In this document: positions 1-7,158 of the stretch, in pieces
How positions within the stretch are numbered: the stretch's first letter is position 1
Layout: each line of letters starts with the position of its first letter
Source of the DNA: GCA-002701455 sp964342575
GTDB lineage: Bacteria; Pseudomonadota; Alphaproteobacteria; Thalassobaculales; Thalassobaculaceae
Assembly: GCA_964342575.1 (NCBI GenBank)
Contig: CAYFGZ010000085.1
Coordinates: 1 to 14,812, forward strand
DNA length: 14,812 nt
Reading direction: 5' to 3'
The notes under the pieces: generated by a model
The model's input: only the letters and a program-made list of their open reading frames with translations
The model's database searches: none
What the model was told of the DNA's origin: nothing
Translations under genes and position numbers: made by a program

Positions 1-2
1 CA

Positions 3-693
3 GGCGGTCCAATAGGGCCGGGATTTCCTGGTGATCCAGCGGCGGGCAGTCTGCCTGCTCCATGCGAACCGGGGTCAACTTGCCCTGGTGACGGTGCCCC
101 AGGGGCAGGGGCGTCGGTCTCTTGCGTTCCAAGTCCTGAAGCGCCGTGCCCACCGACGGGCAGTCCTGGATTAGCAGGTCCTGGTGCTGCAGGTCCTGGT
201 GTTTCAGGTCCTGGTGTTTCAGGTCCTGGTGCTGCCGATCCTGGTGTTTCAGGTCCCGGTGTTTCAGGTCCCGGTGTTTCAGGTCCCGGTGTTTCAGGTC
301 CCGGTGTTTCAGNNNNNNNNNNNNNNNNNNNNNNNNNNNNNNNNNNNNNNNNNNNNNNNNNNNNNNNNNNNNNNNNNNNNNNNNNNNNNNNNNNNNNNNN
401 NNNNNNNNNNNNGCCCCGGTGTTTCAGGCCCCGGTGTTTCAGGTCCTGGTGTTTCAGGTCCTGGTGTTTCAGGTCCTGGTGTTTCAGGTCCTGGTGCATC
501 GCCGCCTCCAAATAACCCTTCAGCAAGCCCGGGGATACCGCCGCCACCGTCCGGTAATCCAGGCCCTCCCATGGCACTTACAAGATCGTTGACCATCTCT
601 CCAGAACTAGTCGGAGTTGTTATTCAGTCTAAACCGCTGGATAGGCGTACTATCCTGGAACAAAGTGCATCTATGCGTGATCAGAGTCCATAA
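3..693 (+). CDS. Collagen-like Gly/Pro-rich repeat protein, 3' part (5' end outside window, internal assembly gap)
   Basis: The frame is open from the window edge to a TAA at 691-693. It reads a Gly/Pro-rich stretch with several Cys (around 60-155), then tandem Gly-Pro-Gly-Val-Ser pentapeptides interrupted by the N gap, a Pro-rich linker and a roughly 40-residue non-repetitive tail. The frame changes across the 100 N, as expected if the gap length is only a placeholder. The stop is one base from the start of the CHASE2 cyclase (TAA-A-ATG), so translational coupling is likely; this is the main reason for preferring this strand. From memory, CHASE2 cyclases in Proteobacteria often sit beside FecR-domain proteins, so the missing N-terminus might carry a FecR domain, but none is visible here. 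The opposite strand is also open through the repeat (Gly-Pro-Glu-Thr-Pro units), so coding strand is not certain. Role unknown; a surface or periplasmic extended protein is inferred. Confidence 0.5.
177..501 (+). repeat. 15-nt tandem repeat (GGTCCTGGTGTTTCA unit)
   Basis: Nine units are readable before the gap (177-311) and five full plus one partial after it (412-501). Variants include CCT/CCC in the second codon, GCTGCA or GCTGCC for GTTTCA, and GATCCT once. The unit length is a multiple of three, so it keeps frame. On the plus strand it encodes Gly-Pro-Gly-Val-Ser and on the minus strand Gly-Pro-Glu-Thr-Pro. The true copy number is unknown because the assembly breaks inside the array. Confidence 0.95.
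313..412. other. Scaffold gap of exactly 100 N
   Basis: Exactly 100 consecutive N, the conventional placeholder for a gap of unknown size. It lies inside the 15-nt tandem array, which is the likely cause of the assembly break. The collagen-like frame is shifted by one between the two sides, so the real gap is not 100 nt if the protein is continuous. Confidence 0.97.
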
Positions 694-694
694 A

Positions 695-2914
695 ATGATA
701 AAAAAGTTTCCATGGTCGCCTGTGTTGCCACTGTTGTTGCTATTTCTCTCTACAGGGTTACACATCATAGAGCCAACATTTGTGGAGCAAATGAGGCATA
801 GAGTTTTCGACGAGTATCAGCGTATCAAACCGAGAGCATACACAAATGATATACCGGTTCGGATTCTAGATATCGATGATGAGAGCCTGAACCAAATTGG
901 CCAGTGGCCGTGGCCTCGGGATCTTATGGCTGAAATTGTGTCTCGCCTGAATGAGTTAGGAGCATCCGCTGTGGTGTTTGATATGGTTTTCTCCCAACCT
1001 GACAGGTTGTCGCCTTTGAGTTTAAGTAAAATCCTTCCAAAGAGACCCGAATTTGATGAAACAAGAAAAAGTCTTCTTAATATTACGGATAATGATGAAA
1101 TATTTGCGCAAACAGTTGATGGCGCATATGTCGTTACCGGATTTGCTATGACGAATACAGATACATCTGACAAATTGCCAGCGATAAAGGCGGGTTTCGC
1201 CGAAAACGGGGACCGCGCCGCTCCATATTTACCAGCCTACGCTGGAGCAATGAAGGTTTTATCTAAAATAGAAGACAAGGTTGCGGGGAATGGCGTTATA
1301 AATGCGATACCCGAGAGTGATGGAGTTTATCGACGTATTCCTATGTTTGTGAATTTAAGAGATAATATATATCCTTCCCTGGTGGCAGAGGCGTTGCGAG
1401 TGGCCCAAGATGCATCCACCTACATAATTCAGGCGGTTGGGGCGAGCGGCGAAGAAGGATTTGGAGAAACGGGATTAGTGAGCTTTAAAGTCGGCGCCGT
1501 GAAAGTTCCGACGGATGAAAATGGGCAGATCTGGGTTCGATTTGCGGGAGACCTTCCAGATCGGTATGTGCCCGTTTGGAAGTTATTAAATGGTACGGCC
1601 TCCCCCGAAAAAATAGAGGGCCACATTGTTCTTATAGGAACATCAGCCGCGGCTATGAAGGATTTGCGACCAACTCCGTTAGACCCGGCAGCCGCCGGAG
1701 TTAGCCTTCATGCGGAAGCGTTGGAGACAATCCTAACTGGCAACTATCTCGAACGGCCTGATTTTGCCCGTGGGCTGGAAATTGTTGGCAGCGTGGTTCT
1801 GGGATTGCTCCTCATATGGCTCCTTCCGAAATGGGGATCGGTATGGTGTGCTGTACTAACGTTGATAGCCGTATCCGGCGTAGTGGCTGGGGCCTGGGTA
1901 GCTTTCGATGTTTATAATTGGCTTTTTGACCCAATTTATTTCAGTGTGGTTATATTGATAATATATTTGACTCAATCTTTACTTATTTTCCTTGCCACTG
2001 AGGCTGAAAGGGCTCGAGTGCGGGGAGCCTTTGGAATGTACCTATCACCGGCACTGGTTAAACAACTAGCTGCTGACCCTGAACAGCTAAAGCTGGGTGG
2101 AGAAATGCGAGAATTATCGATCCTATTTTGTGATGTTCGGGGGTTTACTTCGATTTCAGAACTTTATGACCCGGAAGGTTTAACCCAACTCATAAATCGT
2201 TTTTTGACTCCAATGACACAAATCATAATGGATAGAATGGGGACTATAGATAAATATATGGGGGATTGCATAATGGCTTTTTGGAATGCTCCTCTCGATG
2301 TCCCTGCCCACGTTGCGCAGGCGTGCCGTTCCTCGCTACAAATGTTTGAAAAACTCGACGAATTGAATAATGAGCTTGAGCAGGAAGCTACGGAGAACGG
2401 GAAAGAGTTCAGGCCCTTAAACATTGGGGTGGGACTTAATACTGGATCGGTGTGTGTTGGAAATATGGGATCAAATCAGCGTTTTGATTATTCAGTACTG
2501 GGAGATGATGTAAACTTGGCATCACGCCTAGAGGGTCAATCTAAGACCTATGGAGTTGACATTGTAATTAGTGAAACAACAATGCAAGCAGTACCCGAGT
2601 TTGCCACCATTGAATTAGATCTAATTCAAGTAAAAGGTAAAACGGTACCGGTCCGTATTTTTGCTCTCATTGGAGACGAGGATGTCGCTGGATCTGGCTG
2701 GTTCTCAAGTTTCAGCGATATTCATGCAAAATTGATTTCTGCGTACCGAACCCAAGATTGGAGTGAATCAACCGATTTAATTGCCCAGGCACGATCTGCA
2801 GCTGGACCAAAATATGAGGGGTTGTATGATCTCTTTGAGGAAAGAGTTGCAGAGTATAAAGCTGATTCACCTGGACCGGATTGGGATGGCGTCTTTATAG
2901 CAACAGACAAATAA
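695..2914 (+). CDS. CHASE2-domain class III adenylate cyclase (membrane)
   Basis: Makes cAMP from ATP at the inner membrane under control of an extracytoplasmic sensor. From the ATG at 695 the protein has 739 residues. There is one N-terminal membrane helix (about 8-25), a CHASE2 sensor domain (about 35-355), three membrane helices (about 360-380, 384-405, 412-434), then a class III cyclase domain (about 470-650). Metal-binding Asp480 (in FCDVRGF) and Asp524 (in DKYMGD), adenine-selecting Lys520, and transition-state Asn607 and Arg611 (in VNLASR) are all present, so it should be active. The second purine-selecting position is Ser600 (YSVLGDD) rather than Asp, the class IIIb pattern. The frame also extends upstream to 617, but that part overlaps the preceding gene and lacks a membrane-protein start; the ATG at 695 follows that gene's stop by one base and is preferred. 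A roughly 70-residue C-terminal extension follows the catalytic domain. Confidence 0.9.
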   Translation: MIKKFPWSPVLPLLLLFLSTGLHIIEPTFVEQMRHRVFDEYQRIKPRAYTNDIPVRILDIDDESLNQIGQWPWPRDLMAEIVSRLNELGASAVVFDMVFSQPDRLSPLSLSKILPKRPEFDETRKSLLNITDNDEIFAQTVDGAYVVTGFAMTNTDTSDKLPAIKAGFAENGDRAAPYLPAYAGAMKVLSKIEDKVAGNGVINAIPESDGVYRRIPMFVNLRDNIYPSLVAEALRVAQDASTYIIQAVGASGEEGFGETGLVSFKVGAVKVPTDENGQIWVRFAGDLPDRYVPVWKLLNGTASPEKIEGHIVLIGTSAAAMKDLRPTPLDPAAAGVSLHAEALETILTGNYLERPDFARGLEIVGSVVLGLLLIWLLPKWGSVWCAVLTLIAVSGVVAGAWVAFDVYNWLFDPIYFSVVILIIYLTQSLLIFLATEAERARVRGAFGMYLSPALVKQLAADPEQLKLGGEMRELSILFCDVRGFTSISELYDPEGLTQLINRFLTPMTQIIMDRMGTIDKYMGDCIMAFWNAPLDVPAHVAQACRSSLQMFEKLDELNNELEQEATENGKEFRPLNIGVGLNTGSVCVGNMGSNQRFDYSVLGDDVNLASRLEGQSKTYGVDIVISETTMQAVPEFATIELDLIQVKGKTVPVRIFALIGDEDVAGSGWFSSFSDIHAKLISAYRTQDWSESTDLIAQARSAAGPKYEGLYDLFEERVAEYKADSPGPDWDGVFIATDK

Positions 2915-2995
2915 ATGTTGCCTCTCCAGAAGCGCTCTAAATAGTTAATGTATTGCTATTGTCTTTGAGCCCATATCTGTATGAGGATATTCTTT

Positions 2996-3060
2996 TCGCA
3001 GCAATTGCGAATAAGTCGCAATATACTTGACAGCGCTATGAAAATGCTATTCATTCGCAA
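2996..3060 (+). promoter_or_regulatory. Promoter with operator cluster (Fur-like) for the DUF4856 gene
   Basis: A -35 TTGACA (3027-3032) is followed after 15 nt by an extended -10, TGC-TATTCA (3045-3053). Around it lie alternating half-sites TCGCA (2996), TTGCGA (3005), TCGCAA (3016) and TTCGCAA (3054). The first three are about 10 bp apart, and 3005-3021 is a perfect dyad, TTGCGA-ATAAG-TCGCAA. The 19-mer at 3040-3058, overlapping the -10, matches the enterobacterial Fur consensus GATAATGATAATCATTATC at 14 of 19 positions counted by eye. A metal-responsive Fur-family repressor is the simplest reading given the ferric-binding gene downstream. The regulator itself is not in the window. Confidence 0.5.
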
Positions 3061-3103
3061 CCTCACATATTTGAAAAGGTTAATTTCAACGGGAGTCAAA
3101 CGG

Positions 3104-4540
3104 ATGAAGAGCATAATTTCTACTTGGGTCATCGCTGCTGGTGTCGCAGGAGCTGCAATTTCGGTGGGGCATCCCGCTAAGGCCGCGGACATTTACGGGC
3201 CATTTCCGGTTACCTATAAAGACTGGGTTGGCCCCGAAAAAAATTCTGTAGCGTATACTGGACAGATGGCTAGACACGTCCTCCATGACTCATTGAAAGC
3301 GCTAGCGGGAAAGGGGAATGGCAAACCAAATCCTGAACTAAAGAAGAAAATGTTGAGTTATTATGCGGAAAAGGATGCTGGTAGAAAAATATTGGCTCCC
3401 AAGAGTAATAAAGGTTTTAAGATTAAACAAACTGGGGTCGATCAGATAAGCAAGAAAAAGAATCTTGCTGGAAAGACATATAAGGGGTTAGTTCCGGGCT
3501 GGCCCGGGAATAAAACGGGCAAAGAAGTGGTCCTCCACATGATAGATAAAGCCTCATCTGCAAAAAAGGGCTTTGATCCGTCAACTGGGTATGACTACAA
3601 GCAACTAATTTCTAAATTTATCATGGGTGCCGTTTCCTATAATCAGGCTGTAGACAATTATCTTGACGAAAAGTTAGGGCCAAATAAGAAGCCAAATGAC
3701 AAGCAATACAAAAAGGGTAAGCCATATACAGGAAAGGAGCATTCCTGGGACGAGGCCTTTGGATATTGGGGTGCTGCCGCTCACGGTTTAACATTAACGG
3801 CAAAGCAGAACTATGAAATTGCAAAGCGAGGAAAGAAATCTAAATCCCCAGAAGCGGCCCTAAAATACGCTGATTACAACGGTGATGGCGTGGTGGACCT
3901 CTATAGAGAGTTCAATTTTGGTCATGCCTATTATGCTGCGGCGTATGATAAAAAAGGTAGGACATCGTATTACAACAATATTACTAGGGGTTTCATCTAT
4001 GGGCGTACCGTTATTGCTAAGGCTAAAGGTAAAAAACTCACAGACGTTGAGCGAGGAAAATTACGCAGCATAGCCCGTAGTATAGAGGCGAATTGGGAGA
4101 AAGTAATAGCAGAGTCAATCTTCAAATACGCTGGGTCGGTCTACAAAGATTTGGACAAGATGAACACAATCATTGAGGCCAAAGGAAACACCGATAAGGT
4201 TTTCCGAAAGTACGCTAAGCACTGGGGCGAACTTAAGGGGTTTTCAATGGCGCTTCAGACGGGGAGAAAAAATCAAGGTGAAATCGCCGTTAAGCTCAAC
4301 AGGATGATTGGATTTGGGCCTGTATTGCCGAACGGTAGTCAGGTTGTTGATGTAGAGCGGAACGGTGACTTCGTTAAAGATCAAGGGCAAAGTATGGGAG
4401 AATACATGCTCCACATGCTGAAAATTCAGCGTTTAATGGTAAAAGAATTCGACGTTAAAGCCCGCGTGAACGACAAGTTGGCAAGTCTTGAGGGATTGAT
4501 AAAGAAGGTCGGAAAAGGAGATAGCGCCGAAAACGACTAA
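3104..4540 (+). CDS. Secreted DUF4856-family protein (possible iron-associated, imelysin-like)
   Basis: A 478-residue exported protein. The first 27 residues form a signal peptide ending in AKA, followed by ADIYG. The mature part matches what I recall of DUF4856: an early YTGQMARHVL motif, a central HSWDEAFGYWG motif (His213, Asp216, Glu217), and a late HWGELKGF motif (His373, Glu376). These His-x-x-acid pairs are plausible metal ligands and recall imelysin-type periplasmic proteins; that parallel is inference. Residues 257-269 form an EF-hand-like calcium loop (DYNGDGVVD) with Glu at position 13 instead of 12. The protein is unusually Lys-rich. The start at 3104 is preferred over an upstream ATG at 2981 because it has GGGAG 8 nt ahead, begins the signal peptide, and lies downstream of the promoter. 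It is the first gene of a probable iron unit with the hydroxylase and ferric-binding protein. Biochemical function is unknown. Confidence 0.75.
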   Translation: MKSIISTWVIAAGVAGAAISVGHPAKAADIYGPFPVTYKDWVGPEKNSVAYTGQMARHVLHDSLKALAGKGNGKPNPELKKKMLSYYAEKDAGRKILAPKSNKGFKIKQTGVDQISKKKNLAGKTYKGLVPGWPGNKTGKEVVLHMIDKASSAKKGFDPSTGYDYKQLISKFIMGAVSYNQAVDNYLDEKLGPNKKPNDKQYKKGKPYTGKEHSWDEAFGYWGAAAHGLTLTAKQNYEIAKRGKKSKSPEAALKYADYNGDGVVDLYREFNFGHAYYAAAYDKKGRTSYYNNITRGFIYGRTVIAKAKGKKLTDVERGKLRSIARSIEANWEKVIAESIFKYAGSVYKDLDKMNTIIEAKGNTDKVFRKYAKHWGELKGFSMALQTGRKNQGEIAVKLNRMIGFGPVLPNGSQVVDVERNGDFVKDQGQSMGEYMLHMLKIQRLMVKEFDVKARVNDKLASLEGLIKKVGKGDSAEND

Positions 4541-4564
4541 TTTTTAAACGCAAACGAGTGAGTG

Positions 4565-4604
4565 CGGCGCCAGGGGATACTTTCCTGGTGCCGTCCTCAT
4601 TTTT
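4565..4604 (+). terminator. Hairpin terminator or attenuator after the DUF4856 gene
   Basis: CGGCGCCAGG (4565-4574) pairs with CCTGGTGCCG (4584-4593) through 10 bp including one G-U, with a 9-nt loop. A short T run (4600-4604) follows after six bases. The hydroxylase starts 25 nt further on with no obvious promoter of its own, so partial read-through, lowering expression of the two downstream genes relative to the first, is a reasonable inference. Confidence 0.65.
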
Positions 4605-4628
4605 AAAGACAGTGTTCGGAAGGTAATA

Positions 4629-5597
4629 GTGGAGATTATATCAACCTTTTTTGAAGGCTTTATGGATCCAAGAAAACGTGTGTGTTTGTTGTACCTAGGC
4701 TCTGCCTTGGCTATCGGAATGCTTTGGCTGGTAATTTGCCAGCGCCGATCCCTTCGCTCAGCCTTTGGAATTTGTTTTTCGAGGGAAGCCTGGTGGTCTG
4801 TTTCAGCAAGGCAGGACTATGCACTGCTTTTTTTGAATAAGGTATTTTTTCTGCTTATTTCTCAGGCTTGGTTTTCCAGCACAGTAGCTACCTACGCAAT
4901 CTTTGAGCTACTTCACGAAGTCGTTCCTGTCAGGCCAAACTTGGAGTTGTCCAAGGCAAGCGTTGTAATATTATTCACCCTATCAATTTTCTTGCTGGAC
5001 GATTTTACTAAATATCTTGTTCACTGGCTTCTACACAATGTTCGCTGTCTATGGGTGTTTCATAAAGTACATCATTCCGCTACCAGCTTGACACCCTTTA
5101 CTATATTTCGGACGCATCCAATTGAAATGCTACTGTTTTCAGCTAGATCAATTTTCGTAAGAGCTTTTGTAATAGCAGTATTTGTATTTTTCTTTGGGGA
5201 CGGAGTTGACCTATATACGGTTTTGGGTGTCAATATCGGTCTTTTTATATTTCATATACTTGGGTCGAATCTGCGTCATTCGCACATTTATATAGGATAT
5301 TGGGATTGGTTAGAAAAGTGGCTGATTTCGCCAGCACAACATCAAGTACATCACTCGGCGAATCCCAACCATCACGGCAAAAACCTAGGAGTTGTTTTAG
5401 CTGTCTGGGATCGTTTGGCCGGAACTTTGATGACTGCTCCAAAATACAGAACCTTTGATTTTGGGTTTGCGGTACATGAACAAAACAGGCTGGGGACGCT
5501 GAAATATGTATACCTCAATTCTTTTGTTGAAGGATTTCGAATCCTTTGTAACCCTTTTTTAAAAAGGCCTATAGACGATGTTAAAAAAACGACTTAG
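4629..5597 (+). CDS. Membrane di-iron hydroxylase, sterol desaturase/fatty acid hydroxylase family
   Basis: An integral membrane oxygenase of 322 residues. The family's histidine clusters are visible: HWLLH (His132, His136), HKVHH (His145, His148, His149) and HQVHH (His238, His241, His242) followed by NHHGKNLG (His248, His249). In this family the clusters bind two irons on the cytoplasmic side and hydroxylate or desaturate a lipid with O2; the substrate here cannot be told from sequence. Hydrophobic segments lie near residues 14-36, 65-90, 108-128 and 165-205. The start is GTG with GGAAGG 5 nt upstream. The end overlaps the ferric-binding protein gene by 20 nt, so the two are surely co-transcribed. 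The position between two proteins linked to iron acquisition is unusual for this family. Confidence 0.85.
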   Translation: MEIISTFFEGFMDPRKRVCLLYLGSALAIGMLWLVICQRRSLRSAFGICFSREAWWSVSARQDYALLFLNKVFFLLISQAWFSSTVATYAIFELLHEVVPVRPNLELSKASVVILFTLSIFLLDDFTKYLVHWLLHNVRCLWVFHKVHHSATSLTPFTIFRTHPIEMLLFSARSIFVRAFVIAVFVFFFGDGVDLYTVLGVNIGLFIFHILGSNLRHSHIYIGYWDWLEKWLISPAQHQVHHSANPNHHGKNLGVVLAVWDRLAGTLMTAPKYRTFDFGFAVHEQNRLGTLKYVYLNSFVEGFRILCNPFLKRPIDDVKKTT

Positions 5598-6618
5598 CAG
5601 GTTGTTAATTGCCTTCTTTTTGGCCGCGTTGGGTGGCCACTCGCTGAATTCGTCTCTCATTTTCGCCGATGAGTCCGCTATAAATATATATTCCCATAGA
5701 CAGCCTTTTCTTATAAATCCTTTTCTCTCTGCTTTTACTGAGAATACTGGAATAAAGACAAATATCCTCTATTCCAAAAAAGGATTGGCAGCGCGGATTC
5801 AAGCTGAAGGAATACATACTCCAGCAGATGTGGTTTTGACAGTGGATATAGCAAGGCTCATGGCTTATTCAAATAAAGATCTACTGACACCAGTTACCTC
5901 CAAAGTATTGAGTAGGAATATTCCTGAACATTTAAGAGCACGAGACAACACATGGTTTGCGTTTTCGAAAAGGGCCCGAGTAGTTGCGATTGCAAAGGAG
6001 CGTGTTAGTCGAAACGCGATCAAACGAATTGAAGAGTTGAGCGATCCACGATGGCATGGTCGCATATGTAGTCGCCCTGGGAGTCACGTGTATAACCGTT
6101 CCTTACTGGCCTCAATTATAGCAGCAAATGGTTTGGAAAAGGCTAGGGAGTGGGCGACGGGTTTGGTTGAAAATTTAGCTCGTCGACCACAAGGAAATGA
6201 TCGAGCTCAAATCAAAGCTATATTCAGCAGGGAATGTGATCTAGCCCTAGTGAATAATTATTATTATGGCAAACTACTTTATTCCAGCGACAGAAACCAA
6301 AGGAAATGGGCGGAGAGCGTGTTGCTAGTTTTTACAAACCAGAATGATAGGGGAAACCATGTTAATATATCTGGCGGTGGGGTTGTGAAGTATTCAAAGA
6401 ACAAAGAAAATGCAGTCAAACTACTAGAATTCTTAACTGGCGAGTATGCACAAGGATTGTATGGTGAAATTAATTTCGAGTACCCCGTAAATCCGAAAGT
6501 ACAACCGGCGCAAGAATTGAAGCGGTGGGGCGCCTTTAAAGAAGATAAAATAAGTATAGAGCGCATTGCTGAATTAGCTCGAGCATCCCAGAAAATGATT
6601 GATAATGTAGGATGGTAG
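5578..6618 (+). CDS. Ferric-iron ABC transporter substrate-binding protein (FbpA/FutA/IdiA type)
   Basis: A periplasmic solute-binding protein of 346 residues with an N-terminal signal peptide (about 1-30, ending near LIFA). The early INIYSHRQ strand, the PADVVLTVD segment, the DPRWHGRICSRPGSH hinge region and the VNNYYYGKL motif are typical of the ferric-binding class. Tyr228-Tyr230 would supply the paired tyrosine iron ligands seen in FbpA. The mid-region NDRGNHVNISGGGV and the FLTGEYAQ segment near the C-terminus also fit. The ATG overlaps the hydroxylase end by 20 nt, with AAAAAGG about 10 nt ahead. No permease or ATPase gene follows, so it must use a transporter encoded elsewhere or act in iron storage, sensing or supply to a neighbour. 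Ferric specificity is inferred from the family. Confidence 0.88.
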   Translation: MLKKRLSRLLIAFFLAALGGHSLNSSLIFADESAINIYSHRQPFLINPFLSAFTENTGIKTNILYSKKGLAARIQAEGIHTPADVVLTVDIARLMAYSNKDLLTPVTSKVLSRNIPEHLRARDNTWFAFSKRARVVAIAKERVSRNAIKRIEELSDPRWHGRICSRPGSHVYNRSLLASIIAANGLEKAREWATGLVENLARRPQGNDRAQIKAIFSRECDLALVNNYYYGKLLYSSDRNQRKWAESVLLVFTNQNDRGNHVNISGGGVVKYSKNKENAVKLLEFLTGEYAQGLYGEINFEYPVNPKVQPAQELKRWGAFKEDKISIERIAELARASQKMIDNVGW

Positions 6619-6888
6619 GCTCGACATTCATGAAAAGAATGGTTGTTGATGACTGGATTCAGGGACATTCGGCATGAAGAGTTAATAACAATCATAACTT
6701 AGATAACAACTTCCTTTTAACAGTTTGATGAACAGTATCTTTGGGTAGGTAAAAAATATTATGGTATGCGAACGATTCTTAGTTGCATGCTCAACAATGT
6801 TAGTTTACATTGATACTTGAGGTGCATCTGAAAACAGGTGTTACCAAAGTGTTGGGAGGTTAGGCGTCTATATGGTTTGACCTCTTCC

Positions 6889-6942
6889 AGTCGGCGAAGC
6901 CCAACCAGCTTCCGTTTTTCCCCCGGAATGGGCTCGCCGACT
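6889..6942. repeat. Large bulged inverted repeat (possible structured RNA)
   Basis: AGTCGGCGAAGCCCA (6889-6903) pairs with TGGGCTCGCCGACT (6929-6942) over 14 bp with one bulged A. A second stem, TTCCG (6910-6914) with CGGAA (6924-6928), sits in the loop and stacks directly on the right arm. It is much more GC-rich than its AT-rich surroundings. A T-rich stretch (TTTTT at 6952-6956) follows about 10 nt later, so a 3' UTR terminator or the end of a small RNA is possible. It is not the compact form of a standard terminator. Confidence 0.6.
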
Positions 6943-7070
6943 TTAATCTTGTTTTTCAAAAAACCACTGTTTGATTTTGGGACTTGAAATAAACTCTCGG
7001 AAAAATCTAAATGCCGGTTTTGAAGCATCTAAAAATCTCTAGAGGCCTTTTTCAGATCTTTATGTTAGGA

Positions 7071-7119
7071 TTGGGCCATCTTATGATGCCACAGGGCGGG
7101 TAGAATTGAGATTGCCCAA
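7071..7119 (+). promoter_or_regulatory. Potential structured 5' leader of the antiporter gene
   Basis: TTGGGC (7071-7076) can pair with GCCCAA (7114-7119). They enclose a small CATC-TTAT-GATG hairpin (7077-7088) and a GGGCGGG segment. It lies 39 nt upstream of the antiporter start. I do not recognise it as a named riboswitch; it is only a candidate leader structure. Confidence 0.25.
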
Positions 7120-7158
7120 ACTTAAACAGGGAAAAGCAGGTACGATTGGAGATTGGGT

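Larger units (their letters stand above)
6619..7158. other. 540-nt intergenic region
   Basis: No convincing gene lies between the ferric-binding gene and the antiporter. Just after the stop there is a weak hairpin (CATTC 6625-6629 with GAATG 6637-6641) without a T run. The region contains a large GC-rich hairpin at 6889-6942 and a potential leader structure at 7071-7119, listed separately. A minus-strand frame at 6759-7028 has no ribosome binding site and no recognisable protein features, and is not accepted. Confidence 0.7.

Noticed and set aside
1..596. Minus-strand frame through the repeat (Gly-Pro-Glu-Thr-Pro units), starting at 596
   Set aside because: It is open and even shows some Gly-X-Y triplets, but the start codon has an SD-like GGAG only 2 nt away and the plus-strand frame is tightly coupled to the cyclase. 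Kept only as an alternative, not annotated.
2981..3103. N-terminal extension of the DUF4856 protein from ATG 2981
   Set aside because: It would place the operator dyad and promoter inside the coding sequence and bury the signal peptide; the ATG at 3104 has a good ribosome binding site.
6889..6942. Integron attC site
   Set aside because: A GCCCAAC box (RYYYAAC-like) is present at 6899-6905, but there is no matching GTTRRRY core at the other end and no integron genes.
6759..7028. Minus-strand 89-aa frame in the intergenic region
   Set aside because: No ribosome binding site near the ATG, no recognisable domain, and its middle is the GC-rich hairpin, which explains the openness locally.
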